Both the position numbers and the translations under genes were made by a program. From Pseudomonas knackmussii B13 (GTDB taxonomy: Bacteria > Pseudomonadota > Gammaproteobacteria > Pseudomonadales > Pseudomonadaceae): a stretch of 64,000 nucleotides of DNA. Shown here piece after piece: positions 24,016 to 32,133 of this stretch (position 1 is its first letter; every line of letters starts with the position of its first letter). The stretch lies in NCBI RefSeq assembly GCF_000689415.1, contig NZ_HG322950.1:1801001-1865000 (forward strand). The letters run 5' to 3'. Under the pieces are notes generated by a model, which ran no database searches, had not been told where the DNA came from, and saw nothing but the letters and a program-made list of their open reading frames with translations.

Positions 24016-24031
24016 TGGCGCAGGCATTGCT
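24016..24031 (+). promoter_or_regulatory. Sigma-54 (-24/-12) promoter of dctA
   Basis: TGGCGCAGGCATTGCT matches TGGCAC-N5-TTGCA/T with the GG and GC doublets exactly 10 bases apart. DctB/DctD-RpoN control of dctA is established in Pseudomonas and rhizobia. No dctBD genes are in the window. Confidence 0.75.
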
Positions 24032-24157
24032 ATACCTCATGTAAGACCTGCCGACGGGCAGGGCGAAAAACAAATTCTCCCATTGAAGGGAGATAACGCT
24101 TCGGCGCCCGCGCCGGCATCAGGACGATGCCCCGCCGCCCGAGAGGACCCTGCCGCC

Positions 24158-25450
24158 ATGACCAAGCAACCCTTCTACAAGAGCCTGTACGTGCAGGTGC
24201 TGATCGCCATCGCCATCGGCATCGCCCTGGGCCATTTCTACCCGCACACCGCCGTGCTGATGAAGCCCCTGGGCGACGGCTTCGTCAAACTGATCAAGAT
24301 GGCCATCGCGCCCATCATCTTCTGCACCGTGGTCACCGGCATCGCCGGCATGCAGAGCATGAAGGCGGTCGGCAAGACCGGCGGCATGGCGCTGCTGTAC
24401 TTCGAGGTGGTCTCCACCATCGCCCTGATCATCGGCCTGGTGGTGGTCAACGTCGTGCAGCCCGGCGCCGGCATGCACGTCGATCCGGCCAGCCTGGATA
24501 CCAGCAAGATCGCTGCCTACGCCGCCGCCGGCGAGAAGCAGAGCACCATCGACTTCCTGATGAACATCATCCCAAGCACCATCGTCGGCGCCTTCGCCAA
24601 CGGTGACATCCTGCAGGTGCTGTTCTTCTCCGTACTGTTCGGCTACGCCCTGCACCGCATGGGCAGTTACGGCCAGCCGATCTTCCAGTTCATCGAGCGC
24701 TTCACCCAGGTGATGTTCAACATCATCAACGTGATCATGAAGGTTGCCCCGATCGGTGCCTTCGGCGCCATGGCCTTCACCATCGGCGCCTACGGCGTGG
24801 GCTCGCTGGTGCAGCTCGGCCAGCTGATGCTGTGCTTCTACATCACCTGCCTGCTCTTCGTGCTGCTGGTCCTGGGCAGCATCGCCCGCGCCCACGGCTT
24901 CAGCATCGTGAAGTTCATCAAGTACATCCGCGAAGAGCTGCTGATCGTGCTCGGCACCTCGTCCTCGGAGTCGGCGCTGCCGCGCATGATCGCCAAGTTG
25001 GAGAAGCTCGGCTGCGACAAGAGCGTGGTCGGCCTGGTGATCCCCACCGGTTACTCCTTCAACCTCGACGGCACCTCGATCTACCTGACCATGGCCGCGG
25101 TGTTCATCGCCCAGGCCACCGACACGCCGATGGACATCACCCACCAGCTGACCCTGCTGGCGGTGCTGCTGATCGCCTCCAAGGGCGCCGCGGGCGTCAC
25201 CGGTTCGGGCTTCATCGTGCTGGCCGCCACCCTGTCCGCCGTCGGCCACCTGCCGGTCGCGGGCCTGGCGCTGATCCTCGGCATCGACCGCTTCATGTCC
25301 GAAGCCCGCGCCCTGACCAACCTGGTCGGCAACGGTGTGGCCACCGTGGTGGTCGCCAAGTGGTGCAAGCAGCTCGACGCCAGCAAGCTGCACAAGGAAC
25401 TGGCCAGCGGCCCGTCCGCCGTCGAGGCCCAGGAAGCCCGCGCCGCCTGA
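24158..25450 (+). CDS. dctA: C4-dicarboxylate/H+ symporter
   Basis: Imports succinate, fumarate and malate across the inner membrane. 430 residues from the ATG at 24158; the upstream in-frame extension is rejected because GAGAGGA lies just before this ATG. DAACS-family signatures: GTSSSESALPRMIAKL, PTGYSFNLDGTSIY and the KGAAGVTGSGF region. Behind a sigma-54 promoter. An intrinsic terminator follows at 25500. Confidence 0.96.
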   Translation: MTKQPFYKSLYVQVLIAIAIGIALGHFYPHTAVLMKPLGDGFVKLIKMAIAPIIFCTVVTGIAGMQSMKAVGKTGGMALLYFEVVSTIALIIGLVVVNVVQPGAGMHVDPASLDTSKIAAYAAAGEKQSTIDFLMNIIPSTIVGAFANGDILQVLFFSVLFGYALHRMGSYGQPIFQFIERFTQVMFNIINVIMKVAPIGAFGAMAFTIGAYGVGSLVQLGQLMLCFYITCLLFVLLVLGSIARAHGFSIVKFIKYIREELLIVLGTSSSESALPRMIAKLEKLGCDKSVVGLVIPTGYSFNLDGTSIYLTMAAVFIAQATDTPMDITHQLTLLAVLLIASKGAAGVTGSGFIVLAATLSAVGHLPVAGLALILGIDRFMSEARALTNLVGNGVATVVVAKWCKQLDASKLHKELASGPSAVEAQEARAA

Positions 25451-25499
25451 TGACGATTCTCCGGTTAGGCGTGGCGACGTGAAGCGCCGCGCCGCCTTC

Positions 25500-25528
25500 A
25501 AGCCCGCTCTCGTAGCGGGCTTTTTTAT
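25500..25528 (+). terminator. Intrinsic terminator after dctA
   Basis: AAGCCCGCT and AGCGGGCTT form a nine-pair stem with a CTCGT loop, followed by TTTT. It lies 50 bp beyond the dctA stop. Confidence 0.9.
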
Positions 25529-25676
25529 TTCCGAGCCATGCCCGGAGGGCCTGTGTAGCGCCGGAGATAACGGGTTTTGAGACTAGAATGGCGGGGTCGG
25601 AAATGGGGGGCTTTAAGCGCTTCCTGGAGGCCTTGGCGGCGTTTATCGGAAAGTGATTTTCAGAGGGGCTTGGTAA

Positions 25677-26153
25677 GTGAAGAAAGTGCAGAAGGGGCAG
25701 AAGCTGCCGGAACCGCACCCGCATATCGGGCTGTATACGCACGCGCCGGCCGAGCGTTCGCCCCATGGCTGGCCGCTGTGCGTCTACTGCGGGCAGCCAG
25801 CCGATGCGCTGGATCACCAGCCGCCGCTGTCGCGTGTCGACGATTACCAGAAGCTCTACCTGGAGCGCGAACAATACTGGCAGGTGAAGGCTTGCAAGCC
25901 TTGCTGCGAGCTGCTCGGCGATGACCTGCAGAAGGATATCTTCGTCCGAATCGAGGCGCTGAAATACCGATTGCAGCGGACGTTGCGCAGGCATGACGCG
26001 GCATTGTCCTGGGCAGACGATGACCTTGCGGAGCTGGGGCATTCACTGCGCTCCAAGGTGTCCGTCAGCGCTGCGGTGGTGTCTGCGACTCAGCCGAGGA
26101 TCGATTACCAGGGCGGCTTGCGGCTGCTGCGTGAGGCTGCACGGCGGACCTGA
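25677..26153 (+). CDS. Unknown protein with HNH-like zinc-finger motif
   Basis: 158 residues from a GTG start. Residues about 33-80 have CVYCGQPADALDHQPPLSRV followed, about 20 residues later, by CKPCCELLGDD. Paired CxxC motifs around a DHxPP core resemble the HNH/zinc-ribbon nuclease fold, with the usual Asn of CxxCN replaced. Whether it cuts nucleic acid is not known. A -10-like TAGAAT lies at 25584. It stands alone between the dctA terminator and a REP cluster. Alternative: a non-catalytic zinc-binding protein. Confidence 0.75.
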   Translation: MKKVQKGQKLPEPHPHIGLYTHAPAERSPHGWPLCVYCGQPADALDHQPPLSRVDDYQKLYLEREQYWQVKACKPCCELLGDDLQKDIFVRIEALKYRLQRTLRRHDAALSWADDDLAELGHSLRSKVSVSAAVVSATQPRIDYQGGLRLLREAARRT

Positions 26154-26198
26154 TGCCACGCTCGACGACCCACTCGTAGGCGTGGAAGGGAGCGTGAC

Positions 26199-26296
26199 TG
26201 TAGGAGCGGACCTTGTCCGCGAAAGTGATCGCGGATGAATCCGCTCCTACGGGGAGCATCGCGCGTGAACATCGCGGATGAGATCCGCTCCTACGC
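26199..26296. repeat. REP-like cluster, family B (three units)
   Basis: TGTAGGAGCGGACCTTGTCC at 26199, its inverse ending GGATGAATCCGCTCCTACGG at 26252, and another inverse unit (GATGAGATCCGCTCCTACG, about 26277-26295). It sits between the convergent HNH-like gene and cyaB. Confidence 0.75.
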
Positions 26297-26322
26297 CGGA
26301 GATTGGTGCAGGGCCGGACAGA

Positions 26323-27714
26323 TCAGAGAATGATCTTGTCCTTGAGCTTCTCCACCGCCTGCTGCAGCACCTGGATCACCCGATCCTTGTCGTAGTTCTG
26401 CACGTTGTTGGTGTCGAGGTACATGGAGAAGCCCGGCAGCTCCTGCTCGATGAAGCTGGGGTTGGCGCCCAGGTCGCGGCGGAAGTCGACCACCTGGTAG
26501 ATCTGCACCGGCTTGCTGAAGCCCTTCACCGCGATCTGGCCCTTGTCGCGGCACATGATCACGTCCTTCACCAGCGAATAGGTCTCGTGGCTGAGGAGGA
26601 TCTCGCCGGCTTCGGCGGCGCTTTCCAGGCGGCTGGCGAGGTTCACTTCGCGGCCGATGATGGTGTAGTCCATGCGCGTGTCGGCGCCGAAGTTGCCCAC
26701 CGTGCAGTAGCCGGTGTTGATGCCCATGCGCACTTCCAGCGGCTTGGTGATGCCCTGGGCGCGCCACTGCTGGCGCATCACTTTCATGTGCTTGCGCATG
26801 GCCACGGCCATGGACACGGCGGCCACGGCGTCCTTCTTCGCGCCCTGGGTGGTCGGGTCGCCGAAGAACACCATCACGCAGTCGCCGACGAACTTGTCGA
26901 TGGTGCCGCCGTACTTGAGGGCGATCTTCGACATCTCGTTGAGGTAGTTGTTGAGCATGTCGGTGAGCACTTCGGCTTCCAGTTCCTCGGACAGCTCGGT
27001 GAAGCCCTTGATGTCGGAGAAGAACACCGTGAGCTTCTTGCGCTGGGTCTCCAGGCGCACGCTCTTCTTGCCGCTGAAGATCGACTCCCAGACCTGCGGC
27101 GACAGGTACTTGGCCAGGTTGCTCGCCAGCCGCGCGGCCTTTTCCTGCTCGCGGGCGATTTCGCCGCGGGCCTGGGCCAGGCGCAGGCCTTGCTGATGGA
27201 CGAAGAAGGCGCCGATGAAGATGTACAGGGTGGAGAAGGCGATGCTCGCCAGGTTCACCAGCAGCGGCGGGTTGCCTTTGAAGCCCGGGCCGAGCAGGGC
27301 GCCGGTCACTGCAGCGGTGGACAGCGATACCAGCATGGCGCCGCCCAACAGGCGCAGGCCGCCGATGATCAGGCTGGTGAAGCCCAGGGTCAGCAGCAGC
27401 ATCAGCGCCGGCACCACGGCGAAACCGAGCAATGCGGCGCTGGCGCCGGCGTGCACGGCGTCCGCACCTTGCAGGAACTGGCGGGTGCGTTCGGGGTACT
27501 GGATCTTGAAGCGGTTGTCCAGTTGTTGCGCGAGGTGCGGGTAGAGCAGGGCGTACGGCACCATCCACAGCAGTTCGTAGCTGAAGTAGCCGCTGAAGGT
27601 CCCGGCGGCGACCGTCGCGGCGATGCTGATGTAGGCCAGCACGCGGGCATGGTACTCGCGCAGGGGCGAGGACGACCCGTGCGACTGTGGCCGTTCCAGG
27701 ACGGAGGACTTCAT
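26323..27714 (-). CDS. cyaB: Membrane-bound class III adenylate cyclase
   Basis: Makes cyclic AMP; in P. aeruginosa CyaB is the main source of cAMP for Vfr-dependent virulence genes. 463 residues, the same length as P. aeruginosa CyaB as I recall. The N-terminal half (about residues 25-195) is a MASE2 membrane domain with six hydrophobic helices. The cyclase domain (about 230-400) has metal-binding Asp in VFFSDIKGFTEL and Asp in DKFVGDCVMVFFGDP, and MRMGINTGYCTVGNFG. It stands alone. A REP cluster follows. Confidence 0.93.
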   Translation of the reverse strand: MKSSVLERPQSHGSSSPLREYHARVLAYISIAATVAAGTFSGYFSYELLWMVPYALLYPHLAQQLDNRFKIQYPERTRQFLQGADAVHAGASAALLGFAVVPALMLLLTLGFTSLIIGGLRLLGGAMLVSLSTAAVTGALLGPGFKGNPPLLVNLASIAFSTLYIFIGAFFVHQQGLRLAQARGEIAREQEKAARLASNLAKYLSPQVWESIFSGKKSVRLETQRKKLTVFFSDIKGFTELSEELEAEVLTDMLNNYLNEMSKIALKYGGTIDKFVGDCVMVFFGDPTTQGAKKDAVAAVSMAVAMRKHMKVMRQQWRAQGITKPLEVRMGINTGYCTVGNFGADTRMDYTIIGREVNLASRLESAAEAGEILLSHETYSLVKDVIMCRDKGQIAVKGFSKPVQIYQVVDFRRDLGANPSFIEQELPGFSMYLDTNNVQNYDKDRVIQVLQQAVEKLKDKIIL

Positions 27715-27857
27715 GCGCTGCTGGCTTCCCTGGTCAGTTCAGCGTCTCTGTAGGACGCTTCCCGCGATTGCGGTAGGAAGAATCTTAACCAAGCGTCTGT
27801 CCGGGAGCCAGCGCCGGCCCGAAACATCTTGTCGCGGACCGGCGGTCACTTTGTGGC

Positions 27858-28442
27858 TCAGGCCATGCTGCCGTCGGGCCGGGCGTAGATGGTCTGCCGT
27901 GGCTTGGCGAAGACGCGGCGCAGCATCGGCTCGAAGAAATCCAGCGGCAGGGTTTCGCCTTCCGGGTCGAAGGCAGCGGCGTCGTAGCGTGCGCAGAACT
28001 CGATGGTCTGCTCGAACTGCGGGTGGTCCTTGAACTGCTCGCGCAGGTGCCGGTCCAGGCCCAGGTGGTGGAAGAAGTAGTAGCCCTGGAAGATCGCGTG
28101 CTTCTCGACCATCCAGTGGTTTTCCGGGCTGACGAACGGCTTGAGGATGGCCGCGGCGATGTCGGCGTGGTTATACGAGCCCAGGGTGTCGCCGATGTCG
28201 TGGAGCAGGGCGCAGACCACGTACTCCTCGTCGCGGCCGTCGCGGTGGGCGAGGGTGGCGGTCTGCAGCGAATGGGTCAGGCGATCCACCGGGAAGCCGC
28301 CGAAGTCGCCGTCGAGCAGGCGCAGGTGGGCGAGGATGCGGTCGGGCAGCAGGGCGGCGTACTGGGCGAAGTCCTGGGCGATGATCGCCCAGTCCGCGGC
28401 GCTGCCGTCTTCCATGTGGGTGAAGGTGGCGCGGGCATTCAT
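27858..28442 (-). CDS. HD-domain phosphohydrolase-like protein
   Basis: 194 residues from the ATG at 28442 (MNARATF), with GAGGAC upstream; the longer frame to 28562 is less likely. HD-fold metal ligands are visible: His in LTHSLQTATLAHRD, the HD pair in VCALLHDIGD, then His in NHADIAAAIL, HAIFQGYYFFHHLGL and a distal Asp in ARYDAAAFD. The sequence resembles small HD proteins related to PhnZ-type oxygenases and phosphohydrolases. The substrate is unknown. It lies between cyaB and a LuxR-type regulator on the same strand. Confidence 0.8.
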   Translation of the reverse strand: MNARATFTHMEDGSAADWAIIAQDFAQYAALLPDRILAHLRLLDGDFGGFPVDRLTHSLQTATLAHRDGRDEEYVVCALLHDIGDTLGSYNHADIAAAILKPFVSPENHWMVEKHAIFQGYYFFHHLGLDRHLREQFKDHPQFEQTIEFCARYDAAAFDPEGETLPLDFFEPMLRRVFAKPRQTIYARPDGSMA

Positions 28443-28579
28443 CGGGCTGTCCTCTTGTGCTTGTTGGGATTGGACGGCCTCCAGTCTAGGAGCGTGGCGC
28501 GCCGCGGCCAGTGTCCATGCGCGCCGTTCGGCTGTCTTGGCGGTGCGCGAATGCCCCGTCATCGCCGCCGCTGATCGCT

Positions 28580-29383
28580 TCAGGGGTTCTCCGGGTCGTG
28601 GCCGAGGGACTGCAGGAACAGCGAGAACAGCTCCGGTTGCGAGGAGATGTCCAGCTTGGTGTAGAGGTGCCGGCGGTGGACCTTGATGGTCTCGGGGGAA
28701 ATCGCCAGGCGCTCGGCCATGGCCTTGGACGAGTAGCCACGCAGGATCAGCCGGGCGATCTCCAGCTCACGCTCGGACAGCACGTTGGCGCCGAAATGGC
28801 TGAGTGCATCGCGCACCTGGGTGGCCACGCCTTCCGCATTGGCCGGTAGCAGACGCTGGCTGCGCAGCTGCCAGTGCTGCTGCATCAGCGCCAGGACCCA
28901 GGGGCAGAGCATGGCCAGCAGGCCGCACTGCTCGCCGTCGAACGGCTTGCGCATGCCCAGCGACAGCGACAACGCGCCCTGGCCGGGCAACTGGAGGATG
29001 AACTGCACCTCGTCCTCCAGCACGTTCTCGTGGAAGTAGTTGAGGAAGTACTCGCTCTGGCGGAAATGGTCCGGGGCGATCTCTTCCAGGCGATACAGGC
29101 CGCTGGGCAGTCCCTCACGGCAGGCCTGGTAGAAGGGATCGAGCTGGTACAGGCCGTCGAGGTAGACGGACATGGCCGCCGGGCCCGCCTGCGGGTCGGC
29201 GTCGTATTCCTCCAGCCACACGGGTGTACCGCCAGCGGGGTAGTAGGCGGCCAGCGCGTTGTCGAACGGCAGCCACTGGTGCAGCAGCAGGATCAACTGC
29301 TTCCAGAAGCGCGGTTCGCCGATCTGCTCGATGGCGCGGGCAAGGTTGGCGTGCATGCCGACCTCGCGGAACAGGTTCTGCAT
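28580..29383 (-). CDS. LuxR-family transcriptional regulator
   Basis: 267 residues. The C-terminal LuxR helix-turn-helix spans about 198-255 (VLSERELEIARLILRGYSSKAMAERLAISPETIKVHRRHLYTKL region). The N-terminal ~190 residues are not a recognisable autoinducer-binding domain. It is divergent from the APC permease and P1 peptidase genes, so it probably controls their use. A weaker alternative start is at residue 10. A possible operator with nested inverted repeats lies in the 196-bp gap. Confidence 0.9.
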   Translation of the reverse strand: MQNLFREVGMHANLARAIEQIGEPRFWKQLILLLHQWLPFDNALAAYYPAGGTPVWLEEYDADPQAGPAAMSVYLDGLYQLDPFYQACREGLPSGLYRLEEIAPDHFRQSEYFLNYFHENVLEDEVQFILQLPGQGALSLSLGMRKPFDGEQCGLLAMLCPWVLALMQQHWQLRSQRLLPANAEGVATQVRDALSHFGANVLSERELEIARLILRGYSSKAMAERLAISPETIKVHRRHLYTKLDISSQPELFSLFLQSLGHDPENP

Positions 29384-29428
29384 CCCAGGGCACTCCGGAA
29401 AAAGGTGCTCCGGTTTCCTCCTTTTGGC

Positions 29429-29486
29429 GGCCTGCCGTCAAGGGGCGTAACCCCAAATGGTGATTGGCCGCCAGCTGCGGCAGGCC
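29429..29486. promoter_or_regulatory. Nested inverted repeats between LuxR-type gene and permease
   Basis: GGCCTGCCG (29429-29437) and CGGCAGGCC (29478-29486) are perfect 9-bp arms. Inside is GGGG-CGTAA-CCCC (29442-29454). They lie 46 bp upstream of the LuxR-type start and 94 bp upstream of the permease start, a plausible shared operator. Confidence 0.45.
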
Positions 29487-29579
29487 TAGATTGCGCCCCA
29501 TGCAGCGTCCCAAGCAGAGGACACGCACAAGGGTTTTCGTACCTGCCTCAACCAACAATGACAATTCGAGGAAAACGAC

Positions 29580-30944
29580 ATGAGCTCTTCCGCGGCGCCC
29601 GAGGGCGCGCTCAAGCCCAGTCTGGGCATGCTCGATGTGGTAGCCATCACCGTCTCGGCGGTCACTCCGGCCAGTTCGGTCTTCGTCATCGCCCCTTTCG
29701 CCATCCAGCAAGCCGGCAGCGGCGCCTTCCTGAGCTTCGTGCTGGCCGCCGTGCTGGCGCTGATGTTCGCCTGGTGCTACGCGGAGCTGGGCCGCGCGCA
29801 CAGTTCCGCCGGTGGTGAATACGTCTATGCCAAGCGCGTGTTCGGCGGCATGGCCGGCTACGCCACCTTCCTCACCGTGATGGTCTCGCTGCTGTTCATT
29901 CCACCGGTGCTGGCGACGGGCGCGGCGACCTACCTCAACGGCGCACTGGGCACGCAGTTCGATACCCAGACCGTGGCGCTGGTCATCGTGGCAGCCAGCT
30001 ACGCCCTGGGCATCCTCAATATCCGCGTCAACGCCTGGGTCACCGGGCTGTTCCTGGTCTGCGAAGTGGCGGCGCTGCTGGTGATAGTCGCGCTGGGCTT
30101 CGGCAACGTCAGCCAGCCGCTCAGCGTGCTGTCGCATCCACAGTTCCTCGACAATGGCGTGATGTCGGTAGCGCCGATGGCGCTGGTGATTGGCGCGATG
30201 GGCACGGCGCTGTTCTCCTACAACGGCTTCGGCGCGGCGGTGATGCTCACCGAGGACATGAAGGACGGCGGCCGTGGCGTGCACCGCGCGGTGCTCTGGT
30301 CGCTGGTGCTGGTGGTGATCATCGAACTGGTGCCGATCACCGCGTTGTTGCTGGGCGCGCCCTCGCTGCAGGACATGCTCGCCAGTCCCGACCCCATCGG
30401 CTACCTGCTCACCACCCACGGCAACGCCACGCTGTCGCGGCTGGTCAGCGCCGGCATCTTCCTCTCGGTGTTCAACGCCATCATCGCCATCGTCATCCAG
30501 TCGGGCCGGGTGATCTTCAGCAGCGGCCGCGACGAGCTGTGGACGCCCTCGCTGAACCGCCTGTTCACCCGCATCCACCCGCGCTGGGAATCGCCGTGGC
30601 TGGCCACGCTGTTCCTCGCGGTGCCCTCGGCAGCCCTGAGCTTCAGCTCGAACCTGGCCGACCTGACCTCGTTCACCGTGCTGCTGCTGGTCATGGTCTA
30701 CCTGGCGGTAGCGCTGAGCGCGCTGTTCAGCCGCGTGCTGCGCCGTGACCGCGAGCATCCGTACCGCATGCCGCTCTGGCCGGCGCCGGCGCTGCTGGCG
30801 GTAGTCGGTGCCGGCTATCTGCTGCTCAACAACATGCTCGCGGCTTCCTTGCGAGACAACATGATCATTGGCGGGATCCTCGCCGTATCGGTGATTCTCT
30901 ACAGCACCTACGGCAAGTTCAGCCCGGCCTTCCAGAAACTCTGA
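29580..30944 (+). CDS. APC-family amino acid permease
   Basis: Inner-membrane transporter of the amino acid-polyamine-organocation family, 454 residues, about 12 membrane helices. The N-terminal signature is LGMLDVVAITVSAVTPASSVFV (helix 1 break) and AWCYAELGRAHSSAGGEYVYAKR (helix 2-3). The substrate cannot be read from sequence, but the gene is 19 bp upstream of an aminopeptidase of the DmpA/BapA type, suggesting uptake of small amino-acid amides or peptides. GAGG ribosome site. Confidence 0.9.
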   Translation: MSSSAAPEGALKPSLGMLDVVAITVSAVTPASSVFVIAPFAIQQAGSGAFLSFVLAAVLALMFAWCYAELGRAHSSAGGEYVYAKRVFGGMAGYATFLTVMVSLLFIPPVLATGAATYLNGALGTQFDTQTVALVIVAASYALGILNIRVNAWVTGLFLVCEVAALLVIVALGFGNVSQPLSVLSHPQFLDNGVMSVAPMALVIGAMGTALFSYNGFGAAVMLTEDMKDGGRGVHRAVLWSLVLVVIIELVPITALLLGAPSLQDMLASPDPIGYLLTTHGNATLSRLVSAGIFLSVFNAIIAIVIQSGRVIFSSGRDELWTPSLNRLFTRIHPRWESPWLATLFLAVPSAALSFSSNLADLTSFTVLLLVMVYLAVALSALFSRVLRRDREHPYRMPLWPAPALLAVVGAGYLLLNNMLAASLRDNMIIGGILAVSVILYSTYGKFSPAFQKL

Positions 30945-30963
30945 AGACACGACAGGAGTCCGC

Positions 30964-32061
30964 ATGCGCGCTCGTCAACTCGGCATCACCCTGGGGTTGG
31001 GTACACCCGGTGAGTTCAACGCCATTACCGATGTACCCGGCGTCCGGGTCGGCCACAGCACACTGATCGCCGACCGCGACGGCAAGCAGGTTCGTACCGG
31101 TGTCACCACGGTGCAGCCGCGAGTCGGCGAGGCGCGCCTGCAACCCTGCTTCGCCGGCGTTCACGTGCTCAACGGCAACGGCGACGCCACCGGCCTGGAA
31201 TGGATTCGCGAGGCCGGCGTGCTGACCACGCCCATCGCCATCACCAACACCCACAGCGTCGGCGTGGTCCGAGACGCACTGGTCGCAGCCGAGCGCGATG
31301 CCCTGGCCGATCCGTCGGTGTACTGGTGCATGCCGGTGGTGATGGAAACCTACGATGGCCTGCTGAACGACATCTGGGGCCAGCACGTCGGCCCGGAGCA
31401 GGTGCGCGAAGCCCTGGCCCGCGCGGAGTCCGGCCCGGTGGAGGAAGGTGCAGTAGGTGGCGGCACCGGGATGATCTGCCACGAGTTCAAGGGCGGCATC
31501 GGCACGGCGTCGCGCAAGCTGTCGACGGAGCAGGGCGGCTGGACCGTCGGCGCGCTGGTGCAGGCCAACCACGGCAAGCGCGAGGAGTTGCGGGTCGACG
31601 GCTACCCGGTTGGACGCCAGCTGCGCGGGATCGCCTCGCCCTTCGCCGACCGTGGCGAGCCGGGCATGGGCTCCATCGTGGTGATCCTCGCCACCGACGC
31701 GCCGCTGCTGCCGCACCAGTGCCAGCGCCTGGCGCAGCGCGCCTCCATTGGCATCGCTCGCACCGGCGGCGGCACCGAGGACTCCAGCGGCGACATCTTC
31801 CTGGCCTTCGCTACCGGCAACACCGATCTGCCGCCGGCCAACTACGGGCGCAAGGGCCTGCCGCAGGACACCGCGGTGCGGATGCTCAACAACGACCACA
31901 TCTCGCCGCTGTTCGCTGCCGCGGCCGAGGCGGTGGAAGAGGCCATCGTCAATGCGCTGCTGGCGGGCATCGACATGCACACTGCCGACGGCGTGCTGGT
32001 GCCGGCGCTGGGCGACGAGCGTCTGCTGGGTGCCCTGCGCAAGTCGGGTTGGCACGGCTGA
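30964..32061 (+). CDS. P1-family aminopeptidase (DmpA/BapA-like, L-aminopeptidase/D-esterase)
   Basis: N-terminal nucleophile hydrolase, 365 residues, no signal peptide. P1 peptidases self-cleave before a Ser or Thr nucleophile. The predicted site is before Ser in GMGSIVVILATDAPL (near residue 238). Other family blocks are ITDVPGVRVGHSTLI, TPIAITNTHSVGVVRDA and GGGTGMICHEFKGGIGTASRKL. Known members hydrolyse L-amino acid amides, D-amino acid esters and beta-peptides. It forms an operon with the APC permease. CAGGAG ribosome site; terminator at 32076. Confidence 0.92.
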   Translation: MRARQLGITLGLGTPGEFNAITDVPGVRVGHSTLIADRDGKQVRTGVTTVQPRVGEARLQPCFAGVHVLNGNGDATGLEWIREAGVLTTPIAITNTHSVGVVRDALVAAERDALADPSVYWCMPVVMETYDGLLNDIWGQHVGPEQVREALARAESGPVEEGAVGGGTGMICHEFKGGIGTASRKLSTEQGGWTVGALVQANHGKREELRVDGYPVGRQLRGIASPFADRGEPGMGSIVVILATDAPLLPHQCQRLAQRASIGIARTGGGTEDSSGDIFLAFATGNTDLPPANYGRKGLPQDTAVRMLNNDHISPLFAAAAEAVEEAIVNALLAGIDMHTADGVLVPALGDERLLGALRKSGWHG

Positions 32062-32075
32062 TCGTCGAGCAGCAA

Positions 32076-32114
32076 TAAAAAGCCGGGAGCGCTCGCACGG
32101 TCCCGGCTTTTTTG
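32076..32114. terminator. Bidirectional terminator between P1 peptidase and sstT genes
   Basis: AAAAAGCCGGGA and TCCCGGCTTTTTT form a 12-pair stem, with A-run before and T-run after, so it can end transcripts from both convergent genes. Confidence 0.9.
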
Positions 32115-32133
32115 CGTCTGCGTCAGGCGTGCG

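Larger units (their letters stand above)
23823..24157. promoter_or_regulatory. Divergent control region of the AraC-type gene and dctA (335 bp)
   Basis: No gene. It contains three tandem 16-bp palindromes near the AraC side (23884-23940), an AT-rich stretch (about 23945-24010) and a sigma-54 promoter for dctA (24016-24031). The dctA leader is about 115-130 nt long. Confidence 0.75.
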
